A stretch of 64,000 nt of DNA, taken from assembly GCF_026151395.1 (NCBI RefSeq), contig NZ_JAMQPV010000002.1, positions 186,001 through 250,000 on the forward strand, in the 5' to 3' direction. A model generated the notes under the pieces. The model saw nothing but the letters and a program-made list of their open reading frames with translations, was not told where the DNA came from and searched no databases. Below are positions 9,248 to 18,264 of the stretch, in pieces. Each line of letters begins with the position of its first letter. Positions within the stretch are counted from its first letter, which is position 1. The position numbers and the translations under genes are program-made. Origin of the DNA: Leptospira limi. GTDB lineage: Bacteria > Spirochaetota > Leptospiria > Leptospirales > Leptospiraceae.

Positions 9248-10222
9248 ATGATTTTTTATGTATTTTTGGATGGGGTTGGGATCGCAAACTATGATCCAAA
9301 AACCAATCCATTTAGCCGTTTTGCAAAAGGGTTTTTAGCACCTGTTGGTGGGATTTCCAAATTCGACCTAAATCTCCCTGTCAATGCCAATCATATCCAT
9401 TATGTAAAGACGGATGCCCATATGGGTGTTCCTGGTCTCCCCCAATCAGCCACGGGCCAGACAGCACTTTGGACAGGAATTCCTGGACCTAAGGTTTTAG
9501 GTCGCCATGTCAGTGGATTTCCAACCATCACCTTACGGAAAATTATAGCAAAATACTCACTCATCAAAGTTTTAAATGAACAGGGAATCCTCAGTGATTT
9601 TTTAAACTGTTTTTCGCCACCTTACTTAAAACATGTGGAAGAAAAACCTAAACTGGTTTCAGCTTCCACCCTTATCCAACTTGCCAGTGGTAGGCCTCTC
9701 AAAAATTTTGAGGACCTTCGTAATGAAAGAGGACTTTATATGGACCTCACACATGAAATTATGGGAACACTCGGAATAGATATGTTAAAAGAAGGTGATC
9801 CTCTTTTAGAAAAAAGAGATCCATACCTTCTTGGTACAAAATGTTTCGAACGATTTTCAAGCTACCAACTGACTTTGTATGAATATTTTTTAACAGATAA
9901 AGTGGGTCATGCAATGGATTGGGAGAAAGCTGAAAAAGTGATTTTTAATTTAGAGTCATTTTTTAAAGGACTTTTAACGAATCTAAACCCAGACGAAGAT
10001 CTGTTAATTGTTTCCAGTGATCATGGGAACATGGAAGACTTAAGCCAAAAAAATCATACAGAAAACCCAGCGGCCACCATCCTGTATGGAAAGGATGCTG
10101 ACCGCTTCGCAGAAAATATACATTCGTTAGCTGATATTGTTCCGGAAATTTATAAAACTTTCGGATTAGAGGAAGCTCTTTTCAATACACATACGAATGA
10201 GTTTCTAATGGAAACCAACTAA
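9248..10222 (+). CDS. Alkaline-phosphatase-superfamily metalloenzyme (iPGM/phosphopentomutase-like)
   Basis: 324 residues, with AAGGAAAGG just before the ATG. The N-terminal FLDGVGIA carries the first metal Asp (Asp8); PQSATGQTALWTG (64-76) carries the nucleophile Ser/Thr region; DKVGHAMDW and SSDHGNMEDLSQKNHT carry the later Asp and His ligands. These are the metal-site motifs of the family holding cofactor-independent phosphoglycerate mutase and phosphopentomutase (PF01676). At 324 residues it is shorter than iPGM (about 510) and phosphopentomutase (about 390) and seems to have a reduced cap domain. Substrate is unknown; phosphatase or mutase on a phosphorylated metabolite is likely. Its stop overlaps the convergent TPR gene by 4 bases. 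Confidence 0.8.
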   Translation: MIFYVFLDGVGIANYDPKTNPFSRFAKGFLAPVGGISKFDLNLPVNANHIHYVKTDAHMGVPGLPQSATGQTALWTGIPGPKVLGRHVSGFPTITLRKIIAKYSLIKVLNEQGILSDFLNCFSPPYLKHVEEKPKLVSASTLIQLASGRPLKNFEDLRNERGLYMDLTHEIMGTLGIDMLKEGDPLLEKRDPYLLGTKCFERFSSYQLTLYEYFLTDKVGHAMDWEKAEKVIFNLESFFKGLLTNLNPDEDLLIVSSDHGNMEDLSQKNHTENPAATILYGKDADRFAENIHSLADIVPEIYKTFGLEEALFNTHTNEFLMETN

Positions 10223-11388
10223 AATTCTAAATCATTTCCCGAATCAGGTTTCCCTGAATAAGAATTCGGTTTATTTGAATTAGAATCTGACGATACATCA
10301 GAATCTTCTAAATCATTGTGGTCAGTAAACTGATCTAGTGATTCTTTTTTCCATGCAATCGCCTTGTCGGTAATCTGGTTTTTAGGGTATTTGTCTACAA
10401 TGGTTTGGAAAATACCGGCTGCTTTTTCAAACTTACCTTGTCTGAAGTAAATTGTTCCCTTTTTATAAAGTGAAGCTTGGTCTAAAGAATAATCACTATT
10501 ATTCAATACCTTATTGATATATGTAAGTGATTCAGTTTGTTTTCCTATTGCATCATAAGCTAGTGCAATATAATACAAAGCTTCTTCTTCTTTTTTAGGA
10601 GAAGGATTCACCGTTAAAGATTTTTGAAACAATTCAATTGATTTCGCATATTGTTTTTTAGTATAATTGTCTTTTGCTTCTTTGAATACTGAGTCTTTAT
10701 ACTCACCCACTACTTTTTCATCCGCGCCAGCAAGTCCATCTTGGGTTTCGATGTATTCATCAAATACATCAAATGATGCCCAATCTTTTCCTAATTTGCG
10801 TAAAGTACGCCCCCAACCAATTCTTGATTCCGTATGGTTAGGATCTTCTTGCAAAGATAAAACATAATTTTTACGAGCGGTTTCATACTGCCCAATTTTG
10901 TAATAATGGTCAGCAAGTGCCATGAAGGTTTTGGAGCGAAGTTTATTGTCGGAACTAGATTGTAAAACCGATTCCAGATGCGCCTTCCCTTCTGGTTCAT
11001 TTCCTATCTTTAAAAGCAAATTTCCCAAAGAATAACTCAGTTTATCTCGATCTTCTTGTTTCCAGTTTGAATTTTTTTTGAGATCTTTATAGATGTCCAA
11101 TGCTGGATAAAAATCTGAATTTTTTTCCAAAGCTCTTGCTTGGTTGTATTTAATTTGAAATTCATATTTTTCCAAACCTTGTTTACCAGCTAATTCAGAA
11201 AAGATAACAATCGCCTTCTCTTTGCTATGTGGATTTGTTTGTTTTAGATACTCTTCACCTTCTGCAATTTTTTCTAATACCAATTGAGACTGGTCTTCTT
11301 TTGCAGAAATATTGGTTTGGTAATAGGCAGTGGAGAGTCCAGCTACAATAAATAACAAACCTGCTAAGGATACGATCACTCGACTCAT
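10219..11388 (-). CDS. Membrane-anchored or exported TPR protein
   Basis: 389 residues. Residues 1-22 (SRVIVSLAGLLFIVAGLSTAYY) are a signal peptide or anchor. At least six tetratricopeptide-like units follow from about 35 to 330, with typical spacing of small and bulky residues (for example FMALADHYYKIGQYETARKN, YYIALAYDAIGKQTESL, YKKGTIYFRQGKFEKAAGIF). The tail (345-389) is Asp/Ser/Asn-rich and disordered. GAGGTAATTT precedes the ATG, which overlaps the upstream stop as ATGA, so it is co-translated with the FN3-like protein and probably works with it at the envelope. No enzyme motif. Confidence 0.8.
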   Translation of the reverse strand: MSRVIVSLAGLLFIVAGLSTAYYQTNISAKEDQSQLVLEKIAEGEEYLKQTNPHSKEKAIVIFSELAGKQGLEKYEFQIKYNQARALEKNSDFYPALDIYKDLKKNSNWKQEDRDKLSYSLGNLLLKIGNEPEGKAHLESVLQSSSDNKLRSKTFMALADHYYKIGQYETARKNYVLSLQEDPNHTESRIGWGRTLRKLGKDWASFDVFDEYIETQDGLAGADEKVVGEYKDSVFKEAKDNYTKKQYAKSIELFQKSLTVNPSPKKEEEALYYIALAYDAIGKQTESLTYINKVLNNSDYSLDQASLYKKGTIYFRQGKFEKAAGIFQTIVDKYPKNQITDKAIAWKKESLDQFTDHNDLEDSDVSSDSNSNKPNSYSGKPDSGNDLEF

Positions 11389-13070
11389 AAATTACCTCTA
11401 CCCACTTGATTTAGGGTTTGATTCGTCCAAAATTCAACTCTTGATGGAGAATAGGATTTGGTTTCCTTTTTCAAAAAACACTTTAAAGCTTTTTTGGTAT
11501 CACCGGTTTTTAAAGCGCTAACACCTAAGAAAAACATTGCTTTTCCCCTTAAGTAAGAACTAGTTTCATATTTTAAATATTCTTCTAAACGATAAACGGC
11601 TGTTTCAAATTTCTTTTGGATCACCGTTTCTTTGATGATCCGATTCAACTCTGTTTGCCCTAAATCGTATGTAACTGTTGCTTGTGTTTCTTGTTTAAAA
11701 TCATTTACAGGCTCAATGTTTTCTTTAGGAGGAGCCAACTCAGTTGGAGTTACAGCATGTTCATTTTTATAAATTTCAGATTTTTCGGGTTCTTTTTTAG
11801 GTTTTGATTCAGCTACAATATCTGGTTCTTCTTTCGGAAGGTTATCCTTAGAAAAATCATATTTAAAATAGGATACGTTTTCTTTTAGATTATAATCTTC
11901 TGGAACGGAACTTGATTTTGCGGTCACACCAAAATACAATTCATCAATTTCTTTTAACTCTTTGATGAAAAAATTAGTTTTAGGATGAACAACTGTTGCA
12001 ACCTTAACAACTGTTCCTTGGTTAAAGGATGATGCACCTTGGTTTAAGGGACGAATGGAAGCATACAAAGTATAAATTGTTGTTTCATCGGCAGCTTCTG
12101 GACTTAGCCAACTGATCACTGCTCCTTTGCCAACACGTTCATACCCTAATCCTCGCACATGTAGAGCTCCCGTTAAGTTTGGTGTCACTTCATTAGAAGC
12201 AACTTCAGGGTTTTCCTTTTTGGGAGTCTCTTCAACGATTACTTCTGCATTTGCTTTATCTGATTGTTTGATATAAAAAACACGTAGTGTCGATTTTTTA
12301 TCTTCTAGAGGAAGAGTTTCTTCACTCCCCACCTGTTTCACAGAAACACCATAATACAAGGTTTGGGATTTACTTAAGTCTTGGTCCAAAAAGGAAGTTG
12401 TCGGATGTGTGAGCTCTGTGAGTTTCTCTGCTTTTTGCATGAGTGGAAGACTTGTAAGTGGTGAGTTGGAACGATAAACAGTGTAAATTGTTCTTCCCGC
12501 TGTGGCACCCTGTGGTGGATTCCAATTCAATCGGATGAATCGTTTTTCGATATTGGCTGTGATTCCAGATACACCACCCACCATTGACTGGATATTGGTA
12601 TCTTGTGGGAACGCTGGGAAATCTGGATTTTGCCCTACAACAGGTGTTCCATTTTCTTCTGCAATGGTTACAGGTATGATCGTATAGTTTTGATTGGCAA
12701 ACAATTTGACTTCTCGTTTGCGAACATCGGAAACCATCACAATCGCATAATAGTATGTTCCAGGTTTTAAATTATAATCAAAGTATAAACGAGTTGCATT
12801 AGGACCAGAGGCTTTGTATCGGCCAAGTGAATCGGCAATGTACAGTTTATCTGGGCTATCAATCATCACATTGGATCTGGCAACGATGATTTCACCTTCT
12901 TGTTTGGGTGAATCCCAATCAATCCGAATGGATTTTTTGTCAGGCAAAAGACTCGCATGAATAGCTTTTGCAATCGATGGATAACGACTTTCCTCAAATC
13001 CGGAGTCTGCCCAAACCGGGAATTGAGAAAGTAGCAGTACAACCGTCCAGAGGTGAATCGAGAACTTCAT
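11385..13070 (-). CDS. Exported FN3-like repeat protein with C-terminal helical domain
   Basis: 561 residues with a clear signal peptide (residues 1-21, ending VWADS). Three beta-rich repeats of about 100 residues are visible (near 30-140, 165-270 and 300-405); each contains a core of the type IRIDWDSP / IRLNWNPPQGA / ISWLSPEAADETTIY followed by a YYYAIV/YYGVSV/YFGVTA strand, which is the fibronectin type III pattern. A charged linker (405-460) leads to a C-terminal helical piece (about 470-561) that looks TPR-like. Likely an envelope adaptor protein, co-expressed with the downstream TPR protein. The specific partner is unknown. Confidence 0.75.
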   Translation of the reverse strand: MKFSIHLWTVVLLLSQFPVWADSGFEESRYPSIAKAIHASLLPDKKSIRIDWDSPKQEGEIIVARSNVMIDSPDKLYIADSLGRYKASGPNATRLYFDYNLKPGTYYYAIVMVSDVRKREVKLFANQNYTIIPVTIAEENGTPVVGQNPDFPAFPQDTNIQSMVGGVSGITANIEKRFIRLNWNPPQGATAGRTIYTVYRSNSPLTSLPLMQKAEKLTELTHPTTSFLDQDLSKSQTLYYGVSVKQVGSEETLPLEDKKSTLRVFYIKQSDKANAEVIVEETPKKENPEVASNEVTPNLTGALHVRGLGYERVGKGAVISWLSPEAADETTIYTLYASIRPLNQGASSFNQGTVVKVATVVHPKTNFFIKELKEIDELYFGVTAKSSSVPEDYNLKENVSYFKYDFSKDNLPKEEPDIVAESKPKKEPEKSEIYKNEHAVTPTELAPPKENIEPVNDFKQETQATVTYDLGQTELNRIIKETVIQKKFETAVYRLEEYLKYETSSYLRGKAMFFLGVSALKTGDTKKALKCFLKKETKSYSPSRVEFWTNQTLNQVGRGNL

Positions 13071-13150
13071 ACTTAGATTTTCGGTGGTTGTCTCCCTCGA
13101 ATTGAATTTTTCGTTTGTACTTTCCCCTCTTTTCTAGAAGATTTGTCATT

Positions 13151-13810
13151 ATGTCTGAAACGGAATACTACCGTTCCCAAACTTACCAAGAGTATTTGCT
13201 CTCAAGCCATAGAAGAGAGGTTTGTCCTCCAGAAGATGTGTATGCTTTTTTCAATTGGAAGGGCCTAACCAATTTGGTTGATTTTGGAAGTGGGCTTGGG
13301 TTTTATTTTCAGGACTTCCGCAAATGGTTTCCCAATGTTTGGATTTGGGCTGCGGAATGCCAACAAGACATCATCGATCGCATCCTCCGTAGAAAACTCA
13401 TGGAAGGGATTGAACAACTCACCCCCTTTTATATGGACCAATCTGACCACCCTCTCCTTCCCGAATGGGTTCCGGTTCCAGAAATTATTTTTGCCTCCCT
13501 TTCTTTATCCACCTTCCCAAACCCAGGTTTGGCGATGGATGGACTCATTCGTTCCATGAAGGCAGGTGGAAGGTTATTCATCGTTGATTGGTCAAAAACA
13601 GAGTCTGGATTTGGTCCGAAGATCAATGAAAAAATCTCCATGGATAAAATGAAATTTTTAGCAGAGGAATACAAACTCGAAGTGATAAAATCTGGTAGGA
13701 TCTCTGAACATTTTTATGGAATGGAAGTTCGTGCCAGTTCTCATTTTATTTATGGTTATTATGATCTAAAAGAAGAGGAAGATGAAGACACTGCTGTCTT
13801 TAAAATTTAA
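13151..13810 (+). CDS. SAM-dependent methyltransferase-like protein
   Basis: 219 residues from ATG 13151; a TTG 36 bases upstream is in frame but lacks a site, whereas AGAAGA lies at proper distance from the ATG. The LVDFGSGLGFYFQDF segment is motif I of class I methyltransferases, followed by an acidic residue at the end of strand 2 (AAECQQD), a strand 4 region (IIFASLSLSTF) and GGRLFIVDW as strand 5. The substrate is not evident. The tail is strongly acidic (KEEEDEDTAV). Probably monocistronic, 73 bases before the helicase. Confidence 0.75.
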   Translation: MSETEYYRSQTYQEYLLSSHRREVCPPEDVYAFFNWKGLTNLVDFGSGLGFYFQDFRKWFPNVWIWAAECQQDIIDRILRRKLMEGIEQLTPFYMDQSDHPLLPEWVPVPEIIFASLSLSTFPNPGLAMDGLIRSMKAGGRLFIVDWSKTESGFGPKINEKISMDKMKFLAEEYKLEVIKSGRISEHFYGMEVRASSHFIYGYYDLKEEEDEDTAVFKI

Positions 13811-13883
13811 ACAAATCCATGTTTAGGTGATCAATTCGAATCAATTATAGATCCAATCAAACAATCCATTACCTCAAGTTTCT

Positions 13884-15167
13884 ATGTGGAGTTTGGAACA
13901 AAAGGAAATCATCACTAGTAAAAACCCCGTTATACAAGTGATTGCTGGTGCTGGCTCTGGCAAAACAGCCACTATGATTGGACTCTTAGAGGAACGGGAA
14001 AAAAACCAAACCATCCACCCCGACAAAACACTCATTGTCACATTTACCAAAAAAGCCACAAAGGAATTCAAAGAACGTTGTGAGAAAAGAGGCCTTTCTC
14101 ACTTGTATCACATTTCCACCTTTCATTCGTTTTGTTATCACTCCTTAAAACATTCTCATTTTCAAAAAAATTGGTCCAAATGTAAACTTTTACCAGAATC
14201 AAAAAAATGGGAATTGACCAAAAAAATATTAGAGCCAAATCGTGAACTGATAGGTGGAATTCCATTTTCCATACTCACAAAACAAAATGGGAAGTATTTA
14301 CGAAACATATCTAAAGAAATTTATGAAAACTACATCACTTCCTTTCAAAACTGGAAACGAGAGAACAATTACTTTGAATTTGATGACTTAATCCAAGATT
14401 TTTTAGAATTTTTAAAATCAGAAGATTCTCGAACCCTCAAAAAAAATTGGAAATCCCTCATCATCGATGAATTCCAAGACACAGATGAACAACAATTGGA
14501 GATCATCAAACGGATGGAGTTTGAAACCATCACGGTTGTGGGAGATGATTGGCAGGCAATTTATGGATTCCGAGGAGCCACTCCCAAACCATTTTTAGAA
14601 TTTTCGAATCATTTCCCAAATGTAATCCAATACAAATTACCAACTAACTACCGATCAACAAAAACAATCATTCAAAAAAGTTTATTACCCATCAGACAAA
14701 ACAAAGACAAAATTCCCAAAAAAACGATTTCCTTTCGAAAGGAAAAAGGATTTTTCCATTTGGAAGTCAAAAAAGAAAACGATCCATTCTTAGAAACAAT
14801 TTGGAAAAAATACCACTCGATTGATTCTGAGTCTGTTTTACTCACACGTAGTAATTTTCGCAAAGCCGAATGGATCCAAGTGGGAGTGCCCAAAAAACAA
14901 GTGATGACAATCCATAGTGCAAAAGGTCTAGAATTTAAGACTGTGATTGTGGATTTATGCCAAGGTTGGAGTAAAGATCTAAATACAATTGACTTCGAAG
15001 AAGAAAGGAGGATTCTCTATGTTGCTTTGTCTAGGGCAAAAGACAATTTAATTGTTCTTATGAACCAAATTTCCGATCCGAAAAGTCTATGTGATCGGTT
15101 GAGTGAAGATTTTTCCCTTTGGAACAAGTGGCGAAATCGTACTTTACGGTGGATAAGACTCTGGTGA
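13884..15167 (+). CDS. Compact UvrD/PcrA-like superfamily 1 DNA helicase
   Basis: All core SF1A motifs are present in only 427 residues: Q motif (LEQKEIIT), Walker A AGAGSGKTAT (21-30), Ia FTKKATKEF, II IIDEFQDTDE (193-202), III GDDWQAIYGFRG, IV NYRST (255-259), V IHSAKGLEF (343-351) and VI YVALSRAKD. UvrD, Rep and PcrA have about 650-750 residues. Here only about 85 residues separate motifs IV and V, so subdomain 2B is missing and 1B is reduced. The protein should be an ATP-driven 3'-5' translocase, but its unwinding ability is uncertain. The frame is intact, so it is not an obvious pseudogene. Start ATG has no strong ribosome site. Confidence 0.9.
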   Translation: MWSLEQKEIITSKNPVIQVIAGAGSGKTATMIGLLEEREKNQTIHPDKTLIVTFTKKATKEFKERCEKRGLSHLYHISTFHSFCYHSLKHSHFQKNWSKCKLLPESKKWELTKKILEPNRELIGGIPFSILTKQNGKYLRNISKEIYENYITSFQNWKRENNYFEFDDLIQDFLEFLKSEDSRTLKKNWKSLIIDEFQDTDEQQLEIIKRMEFETITVVGDDWQAIYGFRGATPKPFLEFSNHFPNVIQYKLPTNYRSTKTIIQKSLLPIRQNKDKIPKKTISFRKEKGFFHLEVKKENDPFLETIWKKYHSIDSESVLLTRSNFRKAEWIQVGVPKKQVMTIHSAKGLEFKTVIVDLCQGWSKDLNTIDFEEERRILYVALSRAKDNLIVLMNQISDPKSLCDRLSEDFSLWNKWRNRTLRWIRLW

Positions 15168-15181
15168 AGTGGTTTTACCTT

Positions 15182-15255
<74 letters not shown>

Positions 15256-15367
15256 AGATCATTTCTATTTCCATTCATTCATCCTACCTTCTGATTTTTT
15301 ATTTTTCTTACCACCAAACAAAGTTTCGACTTGCCTTTCCAATCCATTCCTTTCAAATTCGAGAACG

Positions 15368-16048
15368 ATGAAACCAAAGTTCCTGGCTGAAGAATTTTTA
15401 CTCGCTTTGTACTTTTTTGTATTTACCATACTCTCTGGTATTGTTCTCTTTTATGCTCCTTATGAAGCTGGTGTGAAAATCGCAAGCCTCACGGCTTTTT
15501 TCCATGTCAGTTTTGTTGCCATTTGTATTGTATTCCATTGGCACACTCCGTATCGAATTTGGAAATTTTTAGTACCACTTTCCATTTTTATGGTTTTTCC
15601 AGATTGGTTTTTGTCGGCCGTTTTACAGATATTAGTTTTTCCTGAAGATGGATTTTTCAAAATAGGAACTGTCTCTGGTTATATGGCAGGTCTATGGGTC
15701 ATACCTCTTTTTATCTGTGTTTATACTGGAATCAAACTAGAAGAAAGATCAGTCTCAATCATCGGTACAGGGATATGGGTGGGGCTTGTCAGTTTATTCA
15801 TCTTTGGATTGTCTGAAGCAACGATGTGGATTTTTGGATCTTGGTATGCACAGAATGTAAAGATGTGGGAGCATGTTGCTTATTACGTACTAGTTCCCGA
15901 GATGATTTTAGGAATTACAACCTACCTTGCCTACCAAGGGTTTTCTTATTCCGCTTACCTGTTCCAAATTGCCATTGGATTTTTAGTGATGGTTCTATAT
16001 ATCGGAAACTTATCCTTTTTCTACTTGCTCATTGAAAAAATTCTTTAA
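15368..16048 (+). CDS. Polytopic membrane protein, unknown function
   Basis: 226 residues with seven likely membrane helices spread over the whole chain (about 11-30, 36-57, 67-92, 102-121, 131-155, 166-188, 195-222). Charged residues are few and there is no transporter or enzyme motif I recognise; His/Trp pairs (FHWHTPYRIW, MWEHVAYY) occur at helix ends. The following SGNH gene starts with a TTG inside its 3' end, so the two are probably coupled. That context suggests a part in envelope glycan or lipid modification, but this is inference. Confidence 0.7.
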   Translation: MKPKFLAEEFLLALYFFVFTILSGIVLFYAPYEAGVKIASLTAFFHVSFVAICIVFHWHTPYRIWKFLVPLSIFMVFPDWFLSAVLQILVFPEDGFFKIGTVSGYMAGLWVIPLFICVYTGIKLEERSVSIIGTGIWVGLVSLFIFGLSEATMWIFGSWYAQNVKMWEHVAYYVLVPEMILGITTYLAYQGFSYSAYLFQIAIGFLVMVLYIGNLSFFYLLIEKIL

Positions 16049-16982
16049 TCTACTATTCAAATTTAGTTTAGTTTTCGGTATCCTACTCTTTTTGGGAGAG
16101 GGATACTTTCGCTTCCAACAACAAACTCCAAACGAAGAACTCCGCTATAAAAAAATACATTGTCTGAAAGATTGGTCGGAAATCCGTTTGTGTCCGAATG
16201 TAAAGGAAGGGTTCACTCGTCGAGATGGAAAACCATGGGACATCCAAACCGATGAGATGGGAGAAAGGATAACTAATTCAAACCTTTCAGAAACAAATCA
16301 AACAGAAGTTTGGTTACTTGGTGATTCAATGGCGATGGGTTATGGATTACCTACTGAAAAAACCATCGCATTTTTGTTAGAAACTAAATACAAAATCAAA
16401 ACACGTGTGGTTGCTGTGGATGCAATTGGCACGAATGGAATTTCGAATTTGTATTTGGATACTTTCAATCAAACAAATAACAAACCAAACTTCATCTATT
16501 GGATATGGAATCCTTCTGATTTTATCGATGACGTAAGGGAAAAAAAGGGAATTCAGAAATACCTATACCCCATCCACTTTTACCTATCAAGAAATTCATC
16601 ACTCTATAACACACTCCTACCATCTCGTCAAATGAATGTGTATACGAATGGAATTCCGACTCTTTATCCAAACTCTCATCCCACCTATTCGTTTTTAAAA
16701 ACATTCATTCAAAACAGAATCCACAACAAAGAACAATGGAAAATTTTATTCTCTTGGGGAATGGCCCCGAATGGAACACCTGATACAAATGATCCGAATT
16801 ATGATGTTGCAAAAAGATTCTTTGCATCGGAAGGAATGGCTACCATTGACCTACGCGCAGAGACCAAGGTTTTGTTTTCTCAAAAAAAACAAATCTACAT
16901 CCCAAACGATGGTCACCCAGATGAAGATTTGGCAAAACTGTTTGCAGAGGCCATAGCCAATGACTACAAAAAGTCCCACTAG
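16032..16982 (+). CDS. SGNH-hydrolase-like membrane-anchored protein
   Basis: 316 residues. There is no in-frame ATG near the start; a TTG at 16032, 17 bases inside the preceding gene, gives KKFFNLLFKFSLVFGILLF, an N-terminal anchor. The GDS block (VWLLGDSMAMGYG, about 97-109) supplies the SGNH nucleophile Ser, and NDGHPDEDLAK near the end supplies the Asp-x-His pair, so the catalytic triad appears complete. Such proteins act with MBOAT acyltransferases to move acyl groups onto envelope polymers, or as esterases. Next SGNH gene is 42 bases downstream. Confidence 0.75.
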   Translation: MKKFFNLLFKFSLVFGILLFLGEGYFRFQQQTPNEELRYKKIHCLKDWSEIRLCPNVKEGFTRRDGKPWDIQTDEMGERITNSNLSETNQTEVWLLGDSMAMGYGLPTEKTIAFLLETKYKIKTRVVAVDAIGTNGISNLYLDTFNQTNNKPNFIYWIWNPSDFIDDVREKKGIQKYLYPIHFYLSRNSSLYNTLLPSRQMNVYTNGIPTLYPNSHPTYSFLKTFIQNRIHNKEQWKILFSWGMAPNGTPDTNDPNYDVAKRFFASEGMATIDLRAETKVLFSQKKQIYIPNDGHPDEDLAKLFAEAIANDYKKSH

Positions 16983-17024
16983 AAATGCTTGATTCTTAAG
17001 TCCCATTCGAAAGTTTAGAGGGAT

Positions 17025-18263
17025 ATGATCTTAAACTGGAAACGATGGGGAGCCATTGTCCTACTTTTCCCGTTCGCTTTATTGTTCTTGGAAGGGATCT
17101 TTCGCCTTGCCAATCCTCCTGCCTTACGTTATTACCGTGATGTTAAACTTTTGCATGCATACCACCCAGAATATGGCGTCACTCTTGCCCCAAATGAAAG
17201 CAGGTTTGTCCGACACTATGCGGACCTCTGGCAAGGGCAATTCACAACAAATTCCCTTGGGCTACGTGGCTTAGAAGAACCCATTCCAGAAAAACCCAAA
17301 CTCGTTTGCCTAGGCGATAGTCTTGTGATGGGATTTGGAGTTTCTGACGAGGATACGTTTTGTTCGAAACTCAATGGATATGAGGAAAATGGAACCCTGT
17401 ACCAAAGTTTAAATTTTGGAGTTGATGCTTATGGTTCTCTTGGATCCTACAAACGCCTAAAAGATTTATCTAACAAAATTCCAAATATCAAAAAGGTTCT
17501 CTTTTTTATCTCTCCGAATGACTTTACCATGCCTGAGGAATTACGTGCACAAGGGATTTTGCCTGATGATGAAAATGATGCCCTCCACGAAAATGATCAA
17601 GAATGGAAAAATAAATTTCGCATTCAGTTTGAACTCACTCGTGTTTCTTATTTATTACAAGCACTGAAACTTGCTTATGAACAAACAAAAGTAAAATGGG
17701 CACAAACCAAATACATCATGAATATGGATTCCAATCAAATTATGGAATCCCCTCTCCAGTATTTAAAAGAAGCATTTATAATACCTGTCAAAAAGGTTAC
17801 ATGCGAAAATTCTGATACATTCATTTGCCCCACTCCCATTCCTAATTTACAAATCCAATGTTCAGATACTCCAATCAATACAGATGACCTAGAGCCACTT
17901 CCTGAAACCACTACGAGAGCCTATGATCAGATGATTCAGTTTTCGAAAGAGAAAGGTTTCGAATGGATTCCAGTTTTATTACCGATGCAAATTGAAGAGG
18001 TGTATTGCCGTCAGCTTGGCAAATACAATCGATTAGGAAATTATGCTCTTAGAGCAAAACGGTATTTAGAATCCAAAAGGATCAGAACGTTGGAAATTTT
18101 ACCATACACCGACAATATGTGTGGCCGTGAATTTACCATACATGGAAAAACAAAAAAAGCAGGCATCCAAGATTATTATATTCCTGGTGATGGCCACCTA
18201 ACAAAACTCGGAAATCTTTGGGCATCTGAATCCATTCGATCTGCCTTAAAGGAAACAAAGTAA
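17025..18263 (+). CDS. SGNH-hydrolase-like protein paired with MBOAT acyltransferase
   Basis: 412 residues; AGAGGG precedes the ATG. Residues 5-22 (WGAIVLLFPFALLFLEGIF) form an N-terminal anchor. The catalytic Ser is in VCLGDSLVMGFG and the Asp-His pair in PGDGHLTKLGN near the C-terminus. A region of about 50 residues with four Cys (CENSDTFIC, QIQCS) suggests a disulfide-held periplasmic insert. The stop is one base before the MBOAT start, so the two form a functional pair like AlgJ/AlgX with AlgI or DltD with DltB: the MBOAT moves an acyl group across the membrane and the SGNH protein transfers it. Substrate polymer unknown. Confidence 0.8.
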   Translation: MILNWKRWGAIVLLFPFALLFLEGIFRLANPPALRYYRDVKLLHAYHPEYGVTLAPNESRFVRHYADLWQGQFTTNSLGLRGLEEPIPEKPKLVCLGDSLVMGFGVSDEDTFCSKLNGYEENGTLYQSLNFGVDAYGSLGSYKRLKDLSNKIPNIKKVLFFISPNDFTMPEELRAQGILPDDENDALHENDQEWKNKFRIQFELTRVSYLLQALKLAYEQTKVKWAQTKYIMNMDSNQIMESPLQYLKEAFIIPVKKVTCENSDTFICPTPIPNLQIQCSDTPINTDDLEPLPETTTRAYDQMIQFSKEKGFEWIPVLLPMQIEEVYCRQLGKYNRLGNYALRAKRYLESKRIRTLEILPYTDNMCGREFTIHGKTKKAGIQDYYIPGDGHLTKLGNLWASESIRSALKETK

Positions 18264-18264
18264 A

